Source: Adiantum capillus-veneris (Eukaryota; Streptophyta; Polypodiopsida; Polypodiales; Pteridaceae). Taken from it: a stretch of 64,000 bases of DNA. Location of the stretch: positions 3,790,501 through 3,854,500 of the forward strand of contig CM043954.1 of NCBI GenBank assembly GCA_014529385.2. The letters are read 5' to 3'. Numbering within the stretch: position 1 is the first letter of the stretch; each line of letters opens with the position of its first letter. Below are positions 1-10,351 of this stretch, one piece after another. The notes under the pieces were generated by a model that was given only the letters and a program-made list of their open reading frames with translations, searched no databases and was not told the origin of the DNA. Both the position numbers and the translations under genes were made by a program.

Positions 1-576
1 AGGGTTCTCGCACTTTTCAGCTATCGAGGGGCTGAAAACAGATAAAAAACAGCAAGTAATAAGTACCGAAAATGGTGCCGATTGGGTGTAGATACCCGTC
101 CAAGGTGTAGATCTGCAAGTTCCAGGATGTAGAAGACTCCTGGGTGTTCCTTGGCCGCTCCCTTAGGTGCACAAGATCAGCGTTTTGTGTAAAACGCCGC
201 AAATCACCAATAACGCCAACAAAACACAGAAAAACACAGCAAGATCTGCAAAACGCAGATCTGTCCAAAAACGCTAGGAATTGCAAAAACGCAAGGAGAT
301 GTTGCTGCCGGTTTTGGTGCAATTCTGCTGCAAGAGGGAAGCGCTAGGGAGAAGGATGAAGATCAAGGCTAAAGATGCAAAAACGCTGTTGTTCTTGAGA
401 AAACGTTAGGGCTGAAAAATGCTAATCAACGTTTTTGAGATCCGCCCCGATGAAAACCGGCAGAAGTGCTAGCGCTAGCCTCAGGAGGAGAGGTCGATGG
501 AGATTCTCTGTTGTTGGCAACTGATATCATGTGAGAGTGAGCAGCGGAAACAGTGTGAGCCAAACGCGCCGAAAAC

Positions 577-625
<49 letters not shown>

Positions 626-757
626 CAAGTGCTCTGCAAATAATGCTCTCAATACACAATCTCAATCTGAATGACTACAAGACCCTAAGCATTCTATTTA
701 TAGAATCTTAGGTTGAGGTAGGGCAAAATGTGTAACTGGTGCAAAAAACATAAAAGC
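1..757 (-). repeat. Degenerate family A-like R/U5 fragment
   Basis: This stretch has no credible coding frame. It carries scattered copies of the AAACGCTAGGG-like motif that fills the R/U5 part of family A LTRs, in the minus-strand arrangement, plus a (GA)n tract at 581-622. The open frames here are short and low in complexity. I read it as an old LTR fragment of family A or a close relative; its ends cannot be placed. Confidence 0.4.
581..622. repeat. (GA)n microsatellite
   Basis: An uninterrupted GA dinucleotide run of about 42 bp lies inside the degenerate LTR-like sequence. Confidence 0.95.
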
Positions 758-899
758 TCAAAAATGGCTAAAAATGTGTGCACCAATCAGAAAATGACCG
801 GCCGGACACGTGCTAAAAGTGTCCATGCGATCTACATGATGTGCGATGCGTGGCCAACCCGGGACAATCACTAGCCGTACAAAATGGCGAAGCAACGGT

Positions 900-1013
900 G
901 GTGTAACTCTAACATAATGTTGGATTCTTGATGGTTCTTGGTTCTTGAGGTTCTTCTTTAGGTTCTTCCCTTGAGTTTGAGGAGCCGAAGCACACACAGA
1001 GCTTTGATACCAA
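900..1013 (-). promoter_or_regulatory. Leader with 9-bp repeats and primer-binding site
   Basis: On the minus strand a short array of AAGAACCTC-type 9-mers lies a little downstream of a primer-binding site (TGGTATCAAAGC, positions 1012 down to 1001), complementary to the 3' end of initiator tRNA-Met with one mismatch. The site directly abuts an LTR edge at 1014. The same leader recurs at 10835-10921, 20770-20910, 26000-26140 and 55870-55965. Confidence 0.6.
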
Positions 1014-1116
1014 TGTCAGATGCAACCGAAGAGAATAAGGATTTTCTCAAATCTAGTACTCGCACACAAACACAAGGGACTCTTTACTTCACTTGAAAGA
1101 ACTGAATTGAACTGAA

Positions 1117-1183
<67 letters not shown>

Positions 1184-1330
1184 ACAAGGATGTCGGGTAC
1201 CCTCAAGGGCCCCCTTGCTATGTACCCAGAGCAAGCACTTTCTTTATGCTTGCACAAATGCTACTACAATGGTTGGATACTAAAATGTTGATGCTAATGG
1301 GTACTGTTGCTACTAATTTTGGGTAATGGT
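1014..1330 (-). mobile_element. Divergent LTR fragment with GA tract
   Basis: The sequence starts TGTCAGATGCAACC immediately beside the primer-binding site and so is the 5' LTR (minus orientation) of an element whose leader lies at 900-1013. It contains a 59-bp GA run (1121-1179). It resembles family A only at the edge, and the far end is not recognisable. Confidence 0.45.
1121..1179. repeat. (GA)n microsatellite
   Basis: Perfect AG dinucleotide run of about 59 bp inside an LTR fragment. Confidence 0.95.
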
Positions 1331-1371
1331 ACTGACATTTTGAAGGGTTTTGAGGTATTGAGGTACTAAAG

Positions 1372-1620
1372 GGGACTATGTCGACGACCGGTACTGCGGG
1401 TTCTATGTCGAAAACGGGGAGGTCGACGACGAGATCTATGTCGAAGACGATGAAGTCGACGACGAGGTACTGAGGGTCTTTGTCGAAGACGGTGAAGTCG
1501 ACGACGGTAATATGTCGAAGATGGTAAAGTCGACGACGGTTTTGTGTCGAAGACGGTGAAGTCGACGACGGTTTTGTGTCAGAGACAGTGATGTCGACAA
1601 CGGGTACTGCTGGTCTATGT
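1372..1620. repeat. GTCGACGACG minisatellite
   Basis: Degenerate direct repeats of about 28-40 bp alternate GTCGAAGACGGTGAAG with GTCGACGACGG, so SalI-type GTCGAC sites recur every few tens of bases. The following 180 bp (1621-1800) is GAC/GAT-rich in the same style. Similar GAC-rich tracts occur inside family A LTRs, so this may be an expansion of an LTR-internal motif. No coding frame is convincing. Confidence 0.7.
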
Positions 1621-1799
1621 CGATGACGACGATGACGATGGTAACTGTGACGATGACGGCGCCGTCATCAAGTCCGAGACTACGCTGACGATGACAAAGG
1701 TGTCATCGTCAAGATAGGGATCTGCGATGACGATGACGAAGGTGTCGTCGTCACGATAGGGATCTGTGACGACGATGATGGTGCCAACGACGACAGCGT

Positions 1800-2232
1800 C
1801 AAGGCTGAAAAGTGAAAACGCTAAATGCTCTGCTGGAGATGTGCTACTGTGGCGGTATTGCGGAATGGATCTACAACTGCTTCACCGGACTAGGGCTGAA
1901 ATGCAAAAACGTTGCTACTCTGGCTCGAATTTGAAAACGCTAGGACGATCTGGGTCTTGACAGGGAAACTGACAAGGATCTACAACCAGAGGATGCGGGT
2001 TCTTGCGAGGCGAAGGCTGAGAACTGAAAAAAGCTGGTAGTAGTGGCTGAAAACGCTGATCTTCTTCTTCTTTAGAAAACGCTAGGGCTCCTGTTAAGGT
2101 GCTGCCTAACTGTTGGGTGTCTGTCTCCGTGTTTCCCTACTTCTTTTGCTACTACTTAGTTTCTTTTATAGCTCTAGCAATTTGCCCTACCTACTTTTCC
2201 AGCAAAATTCACTTATTAAATAACAAGTGAAA
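1800..2232 (-). mobile_element. Family A LTR fragment
   Basis: Contains AAAACGCTAGGGCT motifs followed by the conserved U3-proximal block with TTTGCCCTACCTACTTT and AAATAACAAGTGAAA, in the minus orientation. It is cut at 2232 by the start of another family A LTR, which suggests one LTR inserted into, or joined to, another. Confidence 0.6.
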
Positions 2233-2925
2233 TGTAAGGTGCAACGGAAGTGAATGTTGAACTTTGCTCAAGATGAGCGCTCCAAACTATGCTCAAGGGT
2301 TCCTTTTACTTACGGAAGGGAAAGCCTTCCGTTCCTTTAGTGAGAGAGTGCAATGGACACAAACAAAGTGATGAACACTGTGAACAAAGGTACTGAGACT
2401 GAGAGATAAAGAGAGAAAAATACGACACGAGAATGTTGTCAAACCCTCCTCCAAAGGTCCCACTCTCCAAGGCGATAGCGGTCTACTATTGATTGCACAA
2501 ATCTCTACAATGCTTGGGCTTGCCGACGATGTCGACGACGACGAGACGGGCTGAAATCTGAAAATCCTAAGGGCTGAAATCTGCAAATCTTTATCTGCTG
2601 AATTCTGACTCTGTGTCGGTGACGACGGCGATGACGACGATGCGACGACAACGCGCTGAAACCGCAGATGCTGAAATCTGCGTTTTTCGGGCTGAAACTG
2701 CAAACTACGCTGGATCTGACCGTGCGGAGAGGATCTGCTGCGGGAAGGTGAGATCTGTGAGGTTCGGGGTTCTATTGTGATATCTGACTTCTGAAAACCG
2801 AAAACGTTGGTGCTCCTTGGTGTTCTATCGAGGTGAATCTGCAAAACGCAGGGGCTGATCTGCAAACAAAAACACAAGGGCTGAAAAGTGTCTGATGTGG
2901 GAAGTCTGCTAACGCTGATAAGGCT
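2233..2925 (-). mobile_element. Family A LTR, truncated
   Basis: Begins with the family A terminus TGTAAGGTGCAACGGAAGTG and continues through the GAGAGATAAAGAGAG block, the GTCGACGACGACG tract and GGGCTGAAATCTGCAAA repeats. It loses similarity near 2925, before the TATA/U3 half, so it is the U5/R part of a minus-strand LTR. Confidence 0.7.
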
Positions 2926-3051
2926 TGGGCAAACACACCCAGACACAACACTCACACTCTTTCCCGTAGCCTGAGCGCGCACACTAGGCGGCTCTTATAG
3001 AAGAAAACCCTTACAACAAATGAGCTCTCACTCTTGAGCACACAAAGATGG

Positions 3052-3052
<1 letters not shown>

Positions 3053-3117
<65 letters not shown>
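3053..3117. repeat. (CT)n microsatellite
   Basis: Perfect CT run of about 65 bp. Confidence 0.95.
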
Positions 3118-3121
<4 letters not shown>

Positions 3122-5211
3122 ACACACCCACAAGGTGCAGATCATCCCGATGGACCTCATGCTCAAGCTTTATACAAAACAACATTTGTGCTTAAACGGA
3201 AAGCATATTACGAGGCATATTGAGACCAGAAATGATCACAATCTACATAGAAACATCAACTCATGTAGAAGGAACTTTTGGCTAAATGCTTGATTGCATG
3301 AGCGCTCTTTGATGACAAGCCTTGGACATGTCCTTCTACCAAACGTCTTACCTTTGATCTGGCATTGCAGCCTGCTTTCCTCAATGGAAACCTCTCCGGC
3401 CATCCTGAATGCTTCTCGATAGTTCCCTAGCTTCTTGCGGCGCTATGAGGTCCCCCCCTTGTAACGTAATGAGAGCCCCTTCTCAGCCTCGACTGAACCT
3501 GCCCCTTTGCAGTAATTGCCTCTTGTGAGCCCACAGCAAAGCCCTTCTCACGTTTTTTTAGTGCCCCTCGAACCTCCTCTCTTTGAGCATTATACTCCAA
3601 CTGAAGCTCTCAACCACTGATCACCTGCTACCAGCTTCTCTCAAGCTCTCTGCTCCACCTTGCAAGCTGTCCCCTTCTTGGTATGTAATGAGAGCCGCCC
3701 TTCGACCTTGCCCTCTCTTTGTCTGCAGCTCCCAGCAGTTGCTCGTCGTGAGACAGTCGCTTTACAGAGCCCCTCCTTTACTTCAAGCTGGCCAAGCACC
3801 TGCGGATTCTGGCCCAACAGCGCCGTTCTCAGAGCCCACCATTTTCCTGCTCATGGTCCTCCCTGCAGCCCACCCCTAGCTCTCACCTGGTGTGCCTCCT
3901 TCTCAAACCCCATGAGCAGATGCAGGCCACGAGAGCCTTCTCGGCATGGCCTCCTTCCCTCACAAGATCCCCTCCTTCGAATTTGGTACCTGCACGCCTC
4001 CTCTATTCTAAATGGCGCTCAGAGTGAGACTCCTCAAGAGCTCCTGACGTTCTGCCTCTTTTTGGACTAGGCCCTTGGCGGCTTTCAACCCCTCGGACCA
4101 GCTGCTACTGCCTTGCGGCCTCAAGAGTGCGAGCTCCTCTCTACAACATAGGAGCTATCCCTCCTCTGTCCCTTATTCTTTGAACAGGCTCCCTCTGCAG
4201 CTCGCCCTTGTGAGTTGTGCCCTCTAGAGCCTTCTTTATGTGCTGAGAATGGCTTTAAGAGCCTTCAATTGGCCCCTCTCTCGTGTAAGTGGCCCCCGCT
4301 ATGAACTACATCCTCAAACGAGTTCTTCGCGCTCTTGAGTGGCTTCCAAGCCCCTTCTAGTCTGCAGCCCTCCTGGCACTCCCTACAGGCGGCCACCCCA
4401 GCCTGCAGCACCTCCCCGCTAGTGCCTGTGTAGCCGGCCTTGCTCTTCAACGAGTTGCCCGCCAGCTGATGGCGTTCTTTAGCCTTCTCTCCCTCCTCAC
4501 CGTGTCCTGTTGGCTTTGAGAGCCCTTGTAGCATGGCGGCCCATGTTCAGCACATCCTCTCCTCCTTCCTTCTATCCACGATGGCGGCTCCACGTGAAAG
4601 CCCATGCTCGCCATGATTGCAGGCGACTCAAAAAAAACCTCTTTAATTTTACAAGCAAGGGGTTGATTCCCACGTCCAAGACTTCCTTTTCAATATTGTT
4701 GAAGTAAAGATAGAATATCCATGAGACTCCAAGTCGGCAGGCACTAGTGGATTCTAGCTTGACGGCTCTCTTTGTGATGAGGAAACCAAGCACATGATAA
4801 CCTTATTGATGTAAATAATCCTTGGAGCCCCACTCTGGATGCTATTTCCCAAGTCTTATGCAAAATTTGACCTTCGACATGCTCTAGCAGTCACTATACA
4901 ATGAAAATGAGCTTCAAGTGGTGCTTTAGAAGAGAAGAGAGCGCCCTTGAGTTTTGATCTCGCCAATGAGACGATAGCCCTTGATTGGTTTGTCACCGAC
5001 TTCATAGCTCGCTAGATTATTTGCCAAGAAGCATCGTCGTGATTGCCGTCTTTAAGATTCAAAGAACCATCCCGAGTGCACCTCTCCTTTGAAGTTTACA
5101 CGTAGCGGTAACTCATATCCACTCTAGCACTGGCATTGCCATACCCCTAGTGCTTGAAGGTTGAACCACTCACTTATGGAATGCATCGATTGAGAGCAAT
5201 CTGTGATCTAT
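3118..5211. other. No gene recognised; C/T-rich sequence
   Basis: From 3300 to 4570 the plus strand is rich in CCTT, CTCC and GCCC and contains loose internal repeats such as the GTAATGAGAGCC blocks at about 3475 and 3685. From 4620 to 5211 it is more balanced in composition. The open frames (at most about 136 codons) are low-complexity Ser/Pro/Leu translations without recognisable domains. I see no splice-supported gene, LTR terminus or transposase here. Confidence 0.6.
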
Positions 5212-5774
5212 CAACGCTAGGGCTGATTTGCTGTGGTGTTGTGGAATCTGCTAACGCTAGGGCTGTTCTGTGGTCTCTTGTTGTTGCCGAGACTGATCTG
5301 TCATGCAAAAACGCCAGGGCTGGTTCTGTGGGAAAAACGCCAGTGTCTCTTGCTGATGCAGAAAACACTATGTGTGGGGGTCCTGCCAAGAAGGTGCTTG
5401 TTGAACACTTTGGTTCTTGCTGCCTCTTCTGCCAGAAAGTGCTAGCGCTAGGTTTGCTTATATACTTGGCTAGTCAAATTGCCCTACCAAGTTCCCAACA
5501 AAAGTCACTTTAAAATAATAAGTGAAAATTGGCTAAAATATAGAAAATAGGTCTATGCACTGTAAAAATGCTCCTGATAAGTTCTGATGGAAATCTGATG
5601 ATCATGTTGTGTGCAACCAGAGGATATGCATCTACTCTAAGTGTCTAGACATGCACGGTCTGCGAACAGACTCACAAAAGTGCCAGATCACTTCCTATTC
5701 TAGACTGACTGAACTGAACCCTTGTCATGAAGTAGCTTGTCCACGTACACATAGGGTTAGATGTGCACGTGACA
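5212..5774 (-). mobile_element. 3' LTR (truncated) of family A element A1
   Basis: Nearly identical to 11935-12494: AACGCTAGGGCTG repeats, a TATA-like TTATATAC and the U3 block, ending at 5774 in GTGCACGTGACA. Immediately beyond lies, in element sense, the polypurine tract AAAAGGAGGGGA. That arrangement makes this the 3' LTR of the minus-strand element whose interior occupies 5775-7973. The R/U5 half is missing, with a junction near 5211. Confidence 0.8.
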
Positions 5775-5790
5775 TCCCCTCCTTTTCAAA
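5775..5790 (-). promoter_or_regulatory. Polypurine tract of element A1
   Basis: On the minus strand TTGAAAAGGAGGGGA runs directly into the LTR start TGTCACGTG. This is the plus-strand priming site of LTR retrotransposons. The same tract precedes the LTRs at 24501, 34593 (plus strand) and 54396. Confidence 0.8.
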
Positions 5791-5842
5791 GTGAGGTACT
5801 GGTACCGAACTGTATGGCATTGAGGGAGATCGCCAACATCGT

Positions 5843-8015
5843 CTAGATGAATCCTGGGAAGGACTCTTCACCTCCTGGGTCAAAAGCTAGCTCAAAATCC
5901 CCTACATCATAGGGTAACATCAAATTCCATATAGCATCAGGTAGCACCAGATACTGCCATATTCCCTGTGCAACTGGCTCATCCAATTGTCGATCATCAA
6001 TCACAGGTAAAAGCATTGGCAGTGCACCTTCACTCTCACTAGTATTGGAATCCCGATCATGCACATCTGGATACATCAAGTCTCTGGTAAAATCCTCTTC
6101 ATTAGGCTCAAAAGATGCATCTGAAGACAATTCTCTATCTTGTAGAGGCTCAAAATCAAGTAGTGCATCATCTAACAACTGCATAAGTTCATCATCTGCT
6201 GAATCTGAACAAACTGGCTCATGCATGAATATAGATTGATTAGTATCCTTAGCATCTGTGTTTGAGAACCCTTCTAAAGCGTCATCCAGTAAGAACATAA
6301 GGTCTAGGTCCACCGCTTGAGAAGGTTCCTCAATCCTACACATCTCAGGTTGCTGCAATAAACGAGGATATTCACATATGACATGCATACTAAACGCATC
6401 TGCAGTAAACTGCTCTTCAAGTCTTTCACCCTCAGTCAGATATCTTTGCACTTCTGTGGCACAGAGTTCAGCATGCACATTGAAAATTTTATCTACTGCC
6501 CTGTCTGTATCATCGGCACAATGAAACCAATCATATTCAACATCAAGAGATTGCACTTCACTATGCACCCCCTCTGAATCAGCATCATCAAGTTCATGAT
6601 TATTCTGCCATAGTGTGAGCCCTGTGTCACAAATTCTCGTTAGAGAAGAAGTTTGCTCCCTCTCTAAATCACCATCAACAAATTCACGATCAGTCTGCCA
6701 GATCGGTAGCTCTAGGTCACAGAAACTTTTCAAAGAAGGAGTCTGCACCCCCTCTGATTCATTATCATCACATTCAAGACCAATTTTCCACTCTTGTAGC
6801 TGTGCTTCCCAAAAGCTTGCCAATAAAGGAGTCCCCCTCTGAATCAAGCACATATTCTTGCTTAGCCAAGTCCTCAAAATCTGGTACATCCAAATTCGAT
6901 AAATCTGGTATACCAAAAACCATGGTCTTGCTGCTCTCAACAACAGCCCTGCCTTGACCCATAACACCTGTATCATTAATCAACTCTTTGGCAAAACCTG
7001 TACCAGTATCTTCAATCACCTCTATGGTAGAATCTGTACCAGAAAAATTTTGCTCTAATTCTGAGTCAGTAGCAAAAGTATCAGCTGTAACCGAATCTTC
7101 CTGCATGTCTACTTGAATTTGGTTGCACTCATTCACCTGCACAATTTCTTCCTGAGCTTTTGCCACTTCGTTGTATTGATTCCCTGATTTCTTTTCCTCT
7201 CGTACTACAGGTATATGTTCTTGGCAAAATTCATCCTGTGTAAGTTGAGGTTGTAGAGACTCACTCGCAAGGACTTCTACTTCATGCAAGGCATCTGCAA
7301 ACCCCAACTTTTCATACACAGCTTTGACTATGTCTTCATCATTAGCTTGTAAGAAGGTAGCATCCTGCACAATAAACTCATCAATCACAGCTTCTAACTT
7401 TGATCGTAGTTGTCCTCGAATATCTGCGTAGTCCGGTAGACTTGAACTCTGTTCTTGATAGATTTCATACTCCTCATAACGTGCTTGCACAATAGCTTCT
7501 TCGAAGTACTCCCAGTCGTCGCTGAAAGCTCTGGTAACCTCTTGAATCTGCTCCTTCACATCTGAAGTCACTAACTGCTCAAAAGATTTGATCATCAATT
7601 CTTCTGGTATCCCTCTTACCTTGGTCTCCAGCTCATAGCACTCTAGGTAGCCCTCTGGATCGTATCCATCAAAGAGTCGTCTTTCGTCGTATACTGCATC
7701 TAAAGCTGCATCCAAAGCTTCATCCATTTGATTTTTCTTCTTTACGGACTCTATTTCAAGCAGAGATCCTTGAATCAATTGAAGCATCTTTGAAAAATCT
7801 TGAACTATTGACTTATCATCAAACCCGTTCGCACTTAATTCTGCAATCATCTTCATCATCTGCTCTAAATTCTCCATCTTTACCTTCCACCCCGGCTCGT
7901 TTCGCGTCGGGTTCACCAAAGATGTCGGGGGATATGGGTTCGCGAGGTGAGCCGGGTCAGCACCGGGCTGCTTGCTGTGGGAAATAAGAGAGACAAGACG
8001 TACGACACAAGGCAA
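5843..8015 (-). pseudogene. Acidic gag-like protein of element A1, one frameshift
   Basis: Two overlapping minus-strand frames (8015-6774 and 6976-5843) together form one acidic protein of roughly 680-725 residues. The best start is the Met at 7877 (MENLEQMMKMIAEL); the open frame upstream looks like leader. Residues about 60-150 from that Met contain FDGYDPEGYLECYELETKV, an IPEEL motif and a DVKEQIQE motif, a pattern reminiscent of the N-terminal half of Ty3/gypsy gag proteins; this is resemblance, not proof. The C-terminal half has three acidic repeats of about 32 residues (LxSFCDLxLxxWQ and similar) and then Asp/Glu-rich sequence. There is no zinc knuckle, protease, reverse transcriptase or integrase. 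Homology between the frames places the shift near 6833-6838 in a run of five G. The last residues (GEESFPGFI) match the C-terminus of the unrelated cargo protein of other family A elements. Confidence 0.6.
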
Positions 8016-9327
8016 AAGATTCTGTCTACACTTTAATACTTAAACTTCACAACCGAAATGGTTTAAACTGCTAATGATTAGCCGAAGTGGATTTCGATTA
8101 CAAATGGTTTCCGTTAACGGAATTGATGGAGTTAGGAGAGTTTCATGCTCTCAAATTAGATCAAGACTGTAAAATTTCCACTTATGCTCGCCATTAGAGT
8201 CTTTATAAGCTGATTAGTACGTAAGTATCTGGAAAAATCCCTTGCTTGATACCCTTGTTGCTTTCTTGCTCGTCCCGTAAACCCTTCGAGTGCTTTCAAT
8301 TATCCTCCTTGAGGTCGTCATAGAGAGAGAGAGAGAGAGAGATCTCCCTTGCTTATCCTCCTCGTTTCTCCTCGCCTTGCTTAGATTAGAGATTGAGAGA
8401 GAGGGCTCGCCCTTCTTAGCCCTTACCTCCTTGCATGAGCCGGAGATCGAGAGAGAAGTCCCCTTTTTGCCTCCTTGCTTCCTTGCCTGTTTTCTTCCCT
8501 AATTCTCTTGCTCGTTTGCTTGCCAAAAAAACTCGCATGCAAAAGTTCCTTTTCCTATTAATAGCGTGCCTTCTCCCTTCAATAGCGCCGCCGCTACTGA
8601 CGCGGCACGGGAACGTCTATGATGACGTGGCACCCGGATTTTGGACTAGCGTGAAATCCGCCTTGGCTGGTGCCGCAGTTGAGCGCCATGGCGAGCTAGA
8701 CACTTCTCTCTTCTTGGCCGTGCTCAGGCGAGCTCTCTACAGCCTGGCGCGACTCTTCCTTCCCTCCTTTGCTTTTCGTTGATAGCTCTCGTTTTTGTCT
8801 TGCCTTATTGCTCTAACACGGATCCTTCACAAAGCTCAAGAGAGAGAGAGAGAGAGCTCGTGATTCCTTCCCCTAGCTTGCCACCTCTCCTCCTCTCCTC
8901 GTTTTCTTTTCCACCCTCCTTCGTTGATGCCCTACCTCTCCCTTCTTCTCTTTGTTGATGCTTGCTATCTCCGCATGCAAAGAAGGCCTCCTATTATTAG
9001 CGTGTGCCCTCCCTTAGCAATGGCGCCCGGCGTCATTGACGTGGCGCGGGAGTCGTGCCAATGACGTGGCAATGTCGAAGTTCGAGCGTCACCAAATCGG
9101 GCAATACTGGCACTGAAATCGAGCGCGCTGGCGAGCTATGCATTTTCTCCTTCCTGGCCGTGCTCAACGGAGCTCTCTACAACCCAGCGCAATCTCCTTT
9201 CTCCGCCCTGCGCTGTTCGCTTCCTACCGTCCCCGCCATCTCTCCTTTTTTTTTTTAATCTTCTTCACACACGTTATTATTGGGGTGCCCCTTTGATCAA
9301 ATGGGCGGCACTGTTTAATGGCCCTTG
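7974..9327. other. No gene recognised; GA-rich tracts and a two-copy repeat
   Basis: Short GA runs lie at about 8320-8342, 8390-8403, 8445-8457 and 8838-8860. Two diverged direct copies of about 280 bp (roughly 8510-8790 and 8945-9230) share a CGCATGCAAA block, a CTATTAATAGCG/CTATTATTAGCG block, a GACGTGGCA block and CTCTCTACARCC. A sequence starting TGTGGGAAATAAGAG at 7979 could be an LTR edge, but no partner is visible. The open frames are low-complexity and unlikely to be coding. Confidence 0.5.
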
Positions 9328-9492
9328 GGCTCCTTGGTTGGCTTGGGCGGCTTTGCTTAATGGCCTAGCTTGGGTGGTCGGCCTTCGAGCTCCACAGTAG
9401 GCATACATTAGGCTCCTTGGTTGGCTTGGGCGGCTTTGCTTGGTGGCCTAGCTTGGGCGGGTCGGCCTTCGAGCTCCACATTAGGCATACAT
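9328..9492. repeat. 83-bp direct tandem repeat, two units
   Basis: Units start at 9328 and 9411 with GGCTCCTTGGTTGGCTTGGG and end with GGCATACAT. They differ at only a few positions, including CTTAAT versus CTTGGT. The repeat abuts the degenerate PPR sequence. Confidence 0.85.
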
Positions 9493-9870
9493 ATTCGCCA
9501 AGGCACCACCAAGCTTATTCATTGGGCGGCCACGGCATTTCAAAAGACGACATTTTTGAGAACTCAACAAGAACTTTCTGTGCCTTTGTAACAGCACCAC
9601 ATCTCGCATGCACTTGTCGAACAAAGCACATTGCCAAGCATGACAACTTCCTTGAGTAGTCCCGCAGTCAATGCATTCCAAGAGACCACATTCCGTACAC
9701 GAACCTCTTCAAGCACTTTTTGTACTTTACGGGAAGTACACCACATTTTGCGTACAAGTACCGCTATTGGCAATATACCCTACTATCAATGCACTGCATA
9801 AGATAACATTTTGGACAAATTCTCCTTGAGCACTTACTCTTTTGCATTCCAAAATCCCGGCTGCAGCTCA
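9480..9870 (-). pseudogene. Degenerate pentatricopeptide-repeat (PPR) fragment
   Basis: Across the three minus-strand frames the translation shows PPR-like pieces: KVQKVLEEVRVRNVVSWNAL, a KAQKVL piece and a VQNVILCSALIVGYI piece. These match the plant PPR pattern in which a helix containing VF(D/E)xM is followed by RNVVSWNALIAGY. PPR proteins bind organellar RNA for editing and processing, and land plants (notably seed-free ones) carry hundreds of genes plus many relics. Frames change every 20-40 codons, so this is a dead fragment of perhaps three or four repeats. There is no start, stop or transit peptide. The assignment rests on motif recognition. Confidence 0.55.
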
Positions 9871-10349
9871 TTGACTGAGCTGACCGGAGTGGTACGGAAC
9901 CGGCCCCCGGTGAATATTTACCGGCCAATATCTTGGCAACCGTAAACCCGATCACCGATCTAAAAAGACCGACGGGCTCCAGAAATTGAGCACTTCAGGC
10001 CCGTGCATTCATTTCATTTCTGTCACCTCAGCTGCAGTTGCCCAATCCGGTACGGATCTACAATCGCCTTAAACTTCAAAGTGCCATAACTTCTTCACCG
10101 TGGCTCCAATCGACGAGCCGTAAAGACAGGCCGGTAGAGCACTTCAAGCACTACAGTTCTAGATCATAATCTCTCATCTGTGGTCACTGCAAGCATACTC
10201 ATTTTTGGCATCATTGAGACATCTGTTGGCCCTTTTAAGCCGCATATGGCATACATTACTCGTTAAACTTGGCATGTTAACAAGCCTGATCACTGCTCAA
10301 TAATCATGTAAGCTTCAAATAAGCTTGATGTACATTTTTCTGGCATCTT
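9871..10349. other. No gene recognised
   Basis: About 480 bp of mixed composition with phrases such as CGTGGCTCCAATCGACGAGCCG. I found no coding frame, LTR edge or tandem repeat; it may be an old repeat remnant. Confidence 0.5.
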
Positions 10350-10351
10350 TC

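Noticed and set aside
3583-4070. Overlapping plus-strand frames of 98 and 136 codons
   Set aside because: C/T-rich low-complexity translation (Ser, Pro, Leu) without a recognisable domain or splice context.
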